In this document: positions 24,813 to 30,518 of the stretch, piece by piece | How the letters are laid out: every line of letters starts with the position of its first letter | Numbering within the stretch: position 1 is the stretch's first letter | Position numbers and translations under genes: made by a program | Assembly: GCF_008808095.1 (NCBI RefSeq) | Contig: NZ_CP023396.1 | Location: 620,001 to 684,000, forward strand | Reading direction: 5' to 3' | Source: Pseudoalteromonas ruthenica | GTDB lineage: Bacteria; Pseudomonadota; Gammaproteobacteria; Enterobacterales; Alteromonadaceae | Length of the DNA: 64,000 bases | Notes under the pieces: model-generated | The model's database searches: none | What the model saw: only the letters and a program-made list of their open reading frames with translations | Told to the model about the DNA's origin: nothing

Positions 24813-25793
24813 ATGCGTTACCCTGCACCGTTAAAACCCGGTGATACTATCGCCGTTCCCGCGATCTCCTCAGGTGTCGATGCGCCTTTTTGGCCACGTT
24901 TGGATTATGTACTGGAGGGCCTCAAGCAACGCGGCTTTCAAGTACGAGAGGGCGACTCGCTACGAAAACAAGGGTTAGTGAGCGCCTCTCCTGAAGCGCG
25001 CGCCAATGAGCTGATGACACTGCTATTGGATGAGACGGTGGCTGCAATTATGCCGCCTTGGGGTGGGGATTTCGCTTTAGATTTATTGCCCCACGTGGAT
25101 TTTGATGCCTTAGCCAATGCCGCACCTAAGTGGTTAACAGGGTTTTCCGATATCAGCACCATTAGTGCCGTATTAAGCTATCGCTGCCATTGGGCAACCA
25201 TGCACTGTGCTAATTTAATGCAATTAGGCATCAATGACCGCAGTGCTCAGGTTGAGCAAGTATTTACGGCGCTGAACTTGAGCTTAGGCCAGCAATTGCA
25301 ACAACGCAGTAGCCAATATTATCAGGCGACACACCCCAACTACCGCACGCATCCCAAAGCCGTTTTTAAGGGAGATACGCCAACTCACACGCGTATGTTA
25401 TCAGGGTCGCACTCAGCGCAGTTTGCTGGACGTTTAATCGGTGGCTGCGCCGATACATTGTTTCCTTTGTTATGCAGCTCGCTGTTAGACCTAAAGCAGT
25501 GGCGAACACATTACAGTCAAGGTGTGATTTTGTATTTGGAAAATGCCGAGCTGAGCCCGTCACAATTTGCTCGGGGCTTATTGGCGGTGCGCGCCACTGG
25601 AGGATTAGAGAATCTCAGTGGCATTATTCTCGGGCGCTCATTGTGCCTAGAGCAGGGAGATTTTAGCTACTATGATGCCCTCGATTACGCCCTCCAAGGA
25701 GTGGCGTGTCCGGTTGTTCTCGATGCTGATATTGGTCATGTTGCGCCCAACTGGGTCATGGTGTCCATTTCCCCGTTAATGACACAGTTCTAA
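24813..25793 (+). pseudogene. ldcA: LD-carboxypeptidase (peptidase S66), 3' end displaced by IS3-family insertion
   Basis: Serine peptidase that removes the terminal D-alanine of murein tetrapeptides during recycling. The nucleophile region is GFSDIS (about residue 110), and the His region is DADIGHVAPNW near the end. The native reading frame is cut after VMV at 25761 by an IS element. The present frame instead runs 32 bases into the IS and stops at 25793, replacing about 20 native residues with SISPLMTQF. Removing the IS and one ATGG copy restores the frame, which continues from 26958 to a natural TAA at 27023-27025. The catalytic His is kept but the terminal strand after it is lost, so activity is uncertain. 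Confidence 0.88.
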
Positions 25794-26621
25794 ATTAGAA
25801 TCTTCCAGTTTTGCTCGGTAAGCAGCCGGTGGCAGGTTTCCGAGACTTTCATGGGTTCTTTCTTCGTTATAATCCAATCGCCAGAACCAAGCCATATCTC
25901 GCACTTGGCTGAGATTCTCAAACAAGTAGGCATCAAGAAACTCTCTGCGGAATGAACCGTTAAAGCGTTCAACAAAGCCATTTTGCTGCGGCTTGCCAGG
26001 CTGGATATACATCAGCTCAATGTGATTGGCCTCGCACCAATCAGTCAGGGTGGCCGATATTAACTCTGGGCCATTATCTACGCGCAGCTGATTCGGTAAT
26101 CCGCGCTCAGCCTTAAGCTGCTCTAACACGCGTACGACACGGCTAGCGGGCAACGAGGTATCCACTTCAATTGCAAGGCACTCTCGCGTTCCTTCGTCCA
26201 CCACATTTAACGTTCTGAATCGTTTACCGCAATACAATGTGTCATGCATAAAATCGAGCGCCCATTGGTGATTGGCTTGCTCCTGCACTTCTAAGGGCTG
26301 AACAATTCGCTTGGGTAGCACACGTTTCGTTCTTCGTTTTAGGTTCAGCCCCATCTGGCAATACACGCGATAAACGCGCTTATGGTTGAAGGGAAAGCCT
26401 TTGAAGCGCATTCGGCCAAAACACTTCCAGAAGCCTGCTCGTGGCGACTTCTCAAGCTCGGCATTGATAGCATCAATGACAGCAGCATCTGCTTTACGCC
26501 AGTCTCGTTCAGGGCGATAAAAGGTCGAACGGCCAATGCCAACAAACAGACAAGCCCTTACGATACTTAGCCCCGCACCAACCATTACGCTGACGCATTC
26601 TCGTTTATCCGCTGTCACCAA
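25776..26621 (-). CDS. IS3-family transposase OrfB (DDE catalytic domain)
   Basis: Catalytic half of the transposase, 281 residues. The rve-type core has the triad D in WALDFMHD, D in RVDNGPE and E in NGFVERFNG, with the 35-residue spacing expected between the second D and E. The N-terminal HTH_21 helix region is present. There is no proper start of its own (the frame opens with TTG); it is expected to be made as an OrfAB fusion by -1 frameshifting from orfA at the AAAAAAG heptamer. Its stop lies inside the left terminal repeat. Confidence 0.93.
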   Translation of the reverse strand: MVTADKRECVSVMVGAGLSIVRACLFVGIGRSTFYRPERDWRKADAAVIDAINAELEKSPRAGFWKCFGRMRFKGFPFNHKRVYRVYCQMGLNLKRRTKRVLPKRIVQPLEVQEQANHQWALDFMHDTLYCGKRFRTLNVVDEGTRECLAIEVDTSLPASRVVRVLEQLKAERGLPNQLRVDNGPELISATLTDWCEANHIELMYIQPGKPQQNGFVERFNGSFRREFLDAYLFENLSQVRDMAWFWRLDYNEERTHESLGNLPPAAYRAKLEDSNLELCH

Positions 26622-26884
26622 CCCTTTTTTGCGAAAAGCTCCTTAATCGCATGATTTTCCAAACTAACATCTGCAAACATCTTTTTAAGCTTGGCATTTT
26701 CCTCTTCAAGCTCCTTCAACCGTTTGACGTCAGAGGCTTCCATCCCACCGTATTTGGACTTCCAGTTGTAATAGGTTGCACTACTGATACCGTGCTGACG
26801 GCACACTTCCTCAACCTTCCTACCCGCATCGACTTCTTTTAATACTGCGATGATCTGAGATTCTGTATAGCGTGATTTTTTCAT
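26615..26884 (-). CDS. IS3-family transposase OrfA (helix-turn-helix)
   Basis: DNA-binding half of the transposase, 89 residues from the ATG at 26884, which has AGGAG in front. It begins MKKSRYTESQIIAVLKEVDAG with an HTH (VCRQHGISSATYYNWK), then a leucine-zipper-like stretch (LKELEEENAKLKKM). It is the HTH_Tnp_1 type usual in IS407-like elements. It overlaps orfB in the -1 frame. Confidence 0.93.
   Translation of the reverse strand: MKKSRYTESQIIAVLKEVDAGRKVEEVCRQHGISSATYYNWKSKYGGMEASDVKRLKELEEENAKLKKMFADVSLENHAIKELFAKKGW
26624..26630 (-). other. Programmed -1 frameshift site of the IS
   Basis: The minus strand reads GCA AAA AAG in the orfA frame, so the slippery heptamer A-AAA-AAG sits just before the orfA stop. 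A -1 shift joins orfA to orfB, as is standard in the IS3 family. Confidence 0.8.
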
Positions 26885-26957
26885 AGTCGTCTCCTGCATT
26901 AATCATTACAGAAAACTCTAATTATGTCTGTCTCAGTTTATGGGAAGTGGACAATGG

Positions 26958-27025
26958 TTAATGGTGCCGATACTGAGTGTGAATTTAAACAGGGTGAACT
27001 TAGCCTAGTGCAGCACTATCGCTAA
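26958..27025 (+). pseudogene. Orphaned 3' end of ldcA
   Basis: Continuing the ldcA frame across the excised IS gives VNGADTECEFKQGELSLVQ and a TAA at 27023-27025. This matches the strand that follows the catalytic His in LD-carboxypeptidases. It is now cut off from its gene and cannot be expressed as part of it. Confidence 0.85.
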
Positions 27026-27072
27026 CAGCGCGATATACAAAGGTTGATATATAATTTTTAAGGAGTTAATAA

Positions 27073-27369
27073 ATGCAAAAGGACAAAGCGATGGCGCAGT
27101 GGTGTTTAGAGGAGCAACGCCGTCAACAACAACACTTAGCCACGTTTAATAATTTGCGCCCTACATGGAAAAGCTGGGTGGCGCGTTTGCTTAGCAATTT
27201 GCTGGTGGTACTGCTATTACAAGCCATGTACCCAGAGGTGCTGAGCGAACCAGTACTCTATGTGCTGGTGATTTTGATATTCGCTCAGGGCTTTGACATG
27301 CACAATCAACACAAGCGCATTAATAAACGTATCGATGCGCTGTATTCACTGTTGTCGCACAAGGATTAA
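27073..27369 (+). CDS. Small inner-membrane protein of unknown function
   Basis: 98 residues, family not recognised. It has a basic, Gln-rich N-terminus, two adjacent hydrophobic segments (about 37-48 and 58-73) separated by a short polar turn, and a basic C-terminal helix (HKRINKRIDALYSLL) that could dimerise. The shape is that of a two-TM hairpin protein. AAGGAG lies 8 bases before the ATG. It was presumably downstream of ldcA in the same operon before the IS arrived. Confidence 0.6.
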   Translation: MQKDKAMAQWCLEEQRRQQQHLATFNNLRPTWKSWVARLLSNLLVVLLLQAMYPEVLSEPVLYVLVILIFAQGFDMHNQHKRINKRIDALYSLLSHKD

Positions 27370-27449
27370 ACTTTATATCGGTAATTTCATTTTGCACTAA
27401 TACAATGGAAATAGGCTGGCTGGATGGTCAGCTTAGTACAAGAAGCGCA

Positions 27450-27557
27450 CGGTAGTAACGCTTGCTGTGAACGCCAAAAAATAGCAGGCTAAACTCAGCA
27501 ACGGAACAGCGCAAACCAAGCGCTTTCGTCCATTTTAAGGCGCTTATTAGGTGCGCC
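27450..27557 (-). repeat. attC site 1 (degenerate)
   Basis: On the minus strand it opens CACCTAATAAGCGCC, contains GGACG...TTTAGCCTGCTATTTTTTGGCGTT and ends near GCGTTACTACC. The inner arm TTTAGCCTGCTATTTTT is shared with attC site 2. The outer element reads CTAAT instead of CTAAC, so the site may be weak. Confidence 0.7.
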
Positions 27558-27565
27558 AGTGTTGA

Positions 27566-27950
27566 TTATTTTAACGACGCATTTATTGATGAAAGTATGC
27601 CCGGTAAATATGTTTGGTCAATGCCAAACTCATATTTCAAACAAGAACCATATGCGGCTTCTTCAAATACGTGCCCAGTTACTGCTATATGACCTTTACC
27701 ATCTCCCGCTAATCTGACAGTAAACTGATCTTCAAGAGGAAAAAGTGTTGCGACCCCTTTAAGCTTTTGAGTAAGTACGGTTAAAGAGCTTTGAAATGAT
27801 TGCAACGCATATAAATCTAAATAGGCTCTTCCGCTATAAATCCATTCACTCGCACATTAACAGCAGCCTGCGCCATGCCATCAGAGGAAAACTCTGAGTT
27901 TAGCTTTATGCTAATATGTTCATTTCACTGCTGCCAATTAATATCATGCG
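27566..27950 (-). pseudogene. Decayed cassette gene (WapI-immunity/DUF6228-like)
   Basis: The open part (27566 to about 27833) encodes a sequence running through WIYSGRAYLDLYALQSF, GDGKGHIAVTGHVF and FGIDQTYLPGILSSI. That pattern recalls WapI-type or DUF6228 immunity-like proteins; this is from memory and is uncertain. Upstream, the matching N-terminal part (HISIKLNSEFSSDGMAQAA) is in a different frame, and the two join near 27840 only by a frameshift. A TGA also lies in the upstream frame. No start codon is usable, so I call it a pseudogene. It is the most distal cassette of the array. Confidence 0.6.
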
Positions 27951-28018
27951 CACCTAACGCTTGGTCAATGGGTAAAAATAGTTTGGCAGTTTTATCACTT
28001 TTAATCTCTGTTAGTTCT
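27950..28018 (-). repeat. Possible short attC remnant after the NTF2-like cassette
   Basis: Just after the stop of the NTF2-like gene the minus strand reads AACTAAC, and about 50 bases later AAGCGTTAGGT, in which GTTAGGT fits the GTTRRRY crossover motif. The inner arms are poorly palindromic, so this is only a candidate. Confidence 0.3.
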
Positions 28019-28508
28019 TATCAGAGCGCGGATTTGGATTATATGTAGCTGAATAAATAACAGACACTATTTTCCATCCATCTATGGTTTTGATCAGATC
28101 CCACGTTTCATCACCCCAGTTCATTTTATAATCCCCGATATGAAAACTGTACTTAAAGTATACCGAAGCAATTTCACCATCTGATTTTATAGTTAGATCC
28201 CAATACTTCTCTTCAATATTCTCTTCGGATGAAGCAATCCAGCCAATAAAGCCAAGGTGAGTCGCATATATAATCCCGTCGTTACTTGGTAGGTTTCCTT
28301 TTCTCTTTTCTGGGTTTACTCCAAGCCATGGTACGTTATTGCTATAAAAAAGGTTAGTAAAAGACTGCTCATCTTTATTCTTGATAGCCAACATAAACTC
28401 ATCAACAACCTCAACTATCTGCTTATGACTATGTTTAGGGCTCTCGCTTGCATATAGAAAAGAGTGAAAACACACTAATAATAAAATTAATAATCTTTGG
28501 ACTTTCAT
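28011..28508 (-). CDS. Secreted NTF2-like (SnoaL/DUF4440-type) cassette protein
   Basis: 165 residues with a clear signal peptide (MKVQRLLILLLVCFHSFLYA, 1-20), then about 130 residues with the pattern of the NTF2-like fold. A first helix (IVEVVDEFMLAIKNKDEQSFTNLFY) is followed by strands ending in DGWKIVSVIYS, the usual last strand of SnoaL/DUF4440-type proteins. No catalytic set can be assigned; a periplasmic ligand-binding or lipid role is possible. The start is preceded by AAAGGGAGTTGT. The cassette boundary (attC site 2) lies 20 bases upstream. Confidence 0.65.
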   Translation of the reverse strand: MKVQRLLILLLVCFHSFLYASESPKHSHKQIVEVVDEFMLAIKNKDEQSFTNLFYSNNVPWLGVNPEKRKGNLPSNDGIIYATHLGFIGWIASSEENIEEKYWDLTIKSDGEIASVYFKYSFHIGDYKMNWGDETWDLIKTIDGWKIVSVIYSATYNPNPRSDKN

Positions 28509-28525
28509 ACAACTCCCTTTGTTAA

Positions 28526-28627
28526 AATTAACGCCTTAATAAGCGGCGAAAAATAGCAGGCTAAACTAAGCGAAGAATGAGCGCAAGCCTGCTGTTTTGC
28601 GTCCATTGTTTGATTAATTTGTTATAT
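28526..28627 (-). repeat. attC site 2
   Basis: Minus strand: TATAACAAATTAATC at the left end, arms AAACAGCAGGCT and AGCCTGCTATTTT, and GGCGTTAAT at the right end. About 100 bp, of the VCR/Alteromonadales type. Confidence 0.85.
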
Positions 28628-28756
28628 TCCCCAAACACAGACTTCAAATTGAGGGCTTTGGTTTTCGTTGAACTCAAAGATAACTCCAAAATCCAGTGAC
28701 TCTCCGACCCAGGACAAATTTCTAAAACCACCATTTTCGCAAGCTAGTAATTGCAT
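28622..28756 (-). CDS. Small ORF of 44 residues inside a gene cassette
   Basis: ATG at 28756 to TAA at 28622-28624, ending exactly at the left edge of attC site 2, as cassette genes usually do. The peptide begins MQLLACENGGFRNLSW and ends FEVCVWGI; it is slightly acidic and not hydrophobic. It starts 15 bases after the stop of the upstream cassette gene, so the pair would form a two-gene cassette. No good ribosome site is visible and I recognise no family. It may also be the tail of a longer gene. Confidence 0.4.
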   Translation of the reverse strand: MQLLACENGGFRNLSWVGESLDFGVIFEFNENQSPQFEVCVWGI

Positions 28757-28771
28757 GATACCAAATAAGTT

Positions 28772-29110
28772 TTATTTAAAACCTTTGGCACTCATTTGAT
28801 AATGCATTCCTTGAAAATCAAAACTTAGCCAACCTGTATAATGGTCAGGAATTTTCAATTTTTTGATATCTATTATCGTAGATGGGAAATCGAGATATTC
28901 AGTTCGACTCCAGCTAACTACACTCTCACGACTAGGCTTAAATTCACCGTTATTCCAACTAGAAAGAGTTAAATTTCTAACTGCCTCTTTCCTATCTGTT
29001 CTTGGGACAGACTCAAAAAATGCGCGCATCAAAGGGTCTAAACTAGAGACGAGTTTCTCATGCTCTTTCCTACAGCTAAATTCATGTATCTTCTGTTCGA
29101 GTTTGCTCAT
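28772..29110 (-). CDS. Cassette protein of unknown function
   Basis: 112 residues from the ATG at 29110 (MSKLEQKIHEFSCRKEHEK). The longer frame from 29146 reads through the attC end and is rejected. The N-terminal half is charged and helical; the C-terminal half has beta character with WLSFDFQGMHYQMS. No family recognised and no membrane segment. It sits about 15 bases inside the cassette from attC site 3, as is usual for cassette genes that rely on an upstream promoter. Confidence 0.55.
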   Translation of the reverse strand: MSKLEQKIHEFSCRKEHEKLVSSLDPLMRAFFESVPRTDRKEAVRNLTLSSWNNGEFKPSRESVVSWSRTEYLDFPSTIIDIKKLKIPDHYTGWLSFDFQGMHYQMSAKGFK

Positions 29111-29122
29111 ATCTATAAGGGA

Positions 29123-29236
29123 ATATAACACCCCAATTAGGGGCACAAATACGTAGGCTAAAATCCTGAGCGAAGCGATGGGAGCCTACGTGTTTGTGTC
29201 CCAGCGAGCGCAGTGAGCGACTATATTGGTTTGTTA
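29123..29236 (-). repeat. attC site 3
   Basis: Minus strand: TAACAAACC at the left, long arms GGGACACAAACACGTAGGCT and AGCCTACGTATTTGTGCCCC around a loop containing TCGCTTCGCTCAGGA, and GGGTGTTATATTC at the right. This is the best-preserved palindrome of the array. Confidence 0.88.
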
Positions 29237-29659
29237 TCTCTCACAACAGCCCAACCAGTGTACAACAGTATCTAATTGTGCAAAGTCTGAGTCTGAAAGT
29301 TGGCCAGCTCTCAGATTGTTTATTGCAGTCAGCATATTTTCTTTCCCGAACTGCTCTCTGAGGTAAAACACGACTTCTTCTGCACTTACATCCCAGTGTG
29401 GTAGAAGGCGAAAAATAGCTTCTTCGCACCGCTCTGTTGCCTTGGGGTTTATTTTCAATAGAAGGCGACCAGTAAACGTTTGAACTTTGAGCCGATCTTC
29501 TCTCATTTGAACTGCGAAAACACCCATGAGGCCTTTATAACGTTCGTGTTTGGGAGAAGAGGTGATGGCATTATACAAATACTTCAATTCGGGGCTTTTT
29601 CCCAGTCCGTGTTTTACTGCAAACTCAATTGTCGCTTTTGTGATTTCTGCTGAGTCCAT
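29234..29659 (-). CDS. Cassette protein of unknown function
   Basis: 141 residues beginning MDSAEITKATIEFAVKHGLG. It is all-helical in appearance with no signal peptide or membrane segment, and ends HWLGCCER. No family recognised. The stop codon lies inside the left end of attC site 3 and the start lies 14 bases after the right end of attC site 4, a tight fit to cassette borders that supports it as a real cassette gene. Confidence 0.6.
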   Translation of the reverse strand: MDSAEITKATIEFAVKHGLGKSPELKYLYNAITSSPKHERYKGLMGVFAVQMREDRLKVQTFTGRLLLKINPKATERCEEAIFRLLPHWDVSAEEVVFYLREQFGKENMLTAINNLRAGQLSDSDFAQLDTVVHWLGCCER

Positions 29660-29671
29660 AACATCCGTGAG

Positions 29672-29788
29672 AGATAACGCTTTACTCAGCAGCGCCGAGC
29701 ATGGAGCGATTTTGTGTTAATGTTTGAGCGAAGCGAGCAACACAAAATTGCGGAATGCTGGGCGTCTGGCTGTAGTAACTTGTTATAT
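29672..29788 (-). repeat. attC site 4
   Basis: Minus strand: TATAACAAGTTACTAC at the left, arms CAATTTTGTGTTG and ACACAAAATCG around GCTCGCTTCGCTCAAACATT, and AAAGCGTTATC at the right. Confidence 0.86.
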
Positions 29789-30127
29789 GCCATCTTCAAC
29801 CCACTTAGCTCTAAATGTCCGATCTCCCATTCTCAAGATCACGTCACTACTACCCCATCTGTTGGCAGCAATGAAAATTTCATGAACTGGTTCAGTAGGT
29901 GAGAGATCTTTGTCAGGGTAAATGGATACTTTTAATGAATCTTCTGAAACATTAGAGGGTGTTTCGCATTCAGATTCACATTGCTCTATAGTAGCTAGTG
30001 AACGCCCGATACAAGCGACCTTGTGTCCCGACTTTTCCAATTCAAATGCATTAAGATCATGAGCAGAACTCAAATCTACCTCATCTTCCCAATCACTAAA
30101 GGATTTAATGTTATCGAATTTCAACAA
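29783..30127 (-). CDS. Cassette protein of unknown function (non-ATG start)
   Basis: About 114 residues beginning LLKFDNIKSFSDWEDEVDLSS. The frame has no ATG before its centre. I favour the TTG at 30127, which has AAGGA seven bases upstream; the frame stays open to another TTG at 30184, which lies beyond the probable cassette border. The protein is acidic, with Cys near residues 40, 49 and 53, and ends RTFRAKWVEDGI. No family recognised. It is the first cassette counted from the array's proximal (right) end. Confidence 0.5.
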   Translation of the reverse strand: MLKFDNIKSFSDWEDEVDLSSAHDLNAFELEKSGHKVACIGRSLATIEQCESECETPSNVSEDSLKVSIYPDKDLSPTEPVHEIFIAANRWGSSDVILRMGDRTFRAKWVEDGI

Positions 30128-30166
30128 AGCTGATTCCTTCAGGGCATATAACAAATTATTAGTGAG

Positions 30167-30195
30167 ACCTTGCAAGGTACACAACCTTGTAAGGT
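30167..30195. promoter_or_regulatory. Tandem palindromes (candidate operator)
   Basis: ACCTTGCAAGGT (30167-30178, a perfect 12-bp palindrome) and ACCTTGTAAGGT (30184-30195, one mismatch) are spaced 17 bp centre to centre. They immediately precede an unusually strong ribosome site. Two half-turn-spaced palindromes suggest binding of a dimeric repressor; the protein is unknown. Confidence 0.45.
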
Positions 30196-30207
30196 AGGAG
30201 GTGATCT

Positions 30208-30234
30208 ATGTATAGATACACTAATAAAACTTAA
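30208..30234 (+). CDS. Eight-codon mini-ORF behind a full Shine-Dalgarno
   Basis: AGGAGGTGAT (30196-30205), complementary to the 16S rRNA 3' end over ten bases, precedes ATG at 30208. The frame MYRYTNKT stops at TAA 30232-30234, and then stays open for 72 further codons to TAA 30451-30453 (basic, KRRARACTLRDA). This could be a leader peptide, or a gene with a nonsense mutation. I recognise no family in the downstream part. Confidence 0.3.
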   Translation: MYRYTNKT

Positions 30235-30359
30235 AAAATAGTTAAATCACACACTAATCGAAATAGCCACACCTCACAACAGGAAGGCTTAGTTTCTCCT
30301 CAAGGTATCCCAAAACTTAGAAGGGTGATTGAAATCGCAGATTTTGGCAGTGGAAAACC

Positions 30360-30402
30360 TATAACGCATAAGCGGAGGGCGAGAGCCTGCACTCTTCGCG
30401 AT
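30360..30402 (-). repeat. attC right-end remnant
   Basis: The minus strand reads GAGTGCAGGCTCTCGCCCTC followed by CGCTTATGCGTTATAGG. CGCTTATGCGTTAT resembles the right end of attC site 2. No matching left arm is evident, so it is probably a decayed site and the proximal border of the array. Confidence 0.35.
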
Positions 30403-30518
30403 GCAATAGTTGAACCGAACACTTTAATGCCGTGGCAGGTATTAACTTCCTAAAGGTTGGTTGTTTTATCATCAACTGTGGTAGCATTGAGATAGTCAAC
30501 TAAGGTCAAGGGAATGAT

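Larger units (their letters stand above)
25762..26953 (-). mobile_element. IS3-family insertion sequence (IS407-like group), complete
   Basis: 1192 bp. The terminal inverted repeats begin TGTCCA-T/C-TTCCC at both ends and remain similar over about 40 bases (TGTCCATTTCCCC... at left; TGTCCACTTCCCA... read inward from the right). It is flanked by ATGG at 25758-25761 and 26954-26957, a perfect 4-bp target duplication, the size typical of the IS407 group. It carries orfA and orfB on the minus strand with an A6G slippage heptamer between them. Intact terminal repeats, duplication and DDE residues suggest a recent, potentially active insertion. Confidence 0.95.
27450..30400 (-). mobile_element. Integron cassette cluster without integrase (CALIN)
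   Basis: Five or six short genes, all on the minus strand, are each followed by an imperfect palindrome of about 100-115 bp with attC features. Four clear sites lie at about 27.45, 28.53, 29.12 and 29.67 kb, with possible remnants near 27.96 and 30.36 kb. No intI gene lies in the window on either side. The cassettes share no function that I recognise. Base composition looks more AT-rich than the flanking core genes. Confidence 0.85.

Noticed and set aside
28863..29156. 97-codon plus-strand ORF antisense to a cassette gene
   Set aside because: It crosses an attC site and lies opposite a gene that fits the cassette borders; the translation is low complexity (Ser/Leu-rich).
30196..30205. Similarity to the 3' end of 16S rRNA (reverse complement)
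   Set aside because: Only about ten bases match, on the strand expected for a Shine-Dalgarno sequence; no other rRNA sequence is near.
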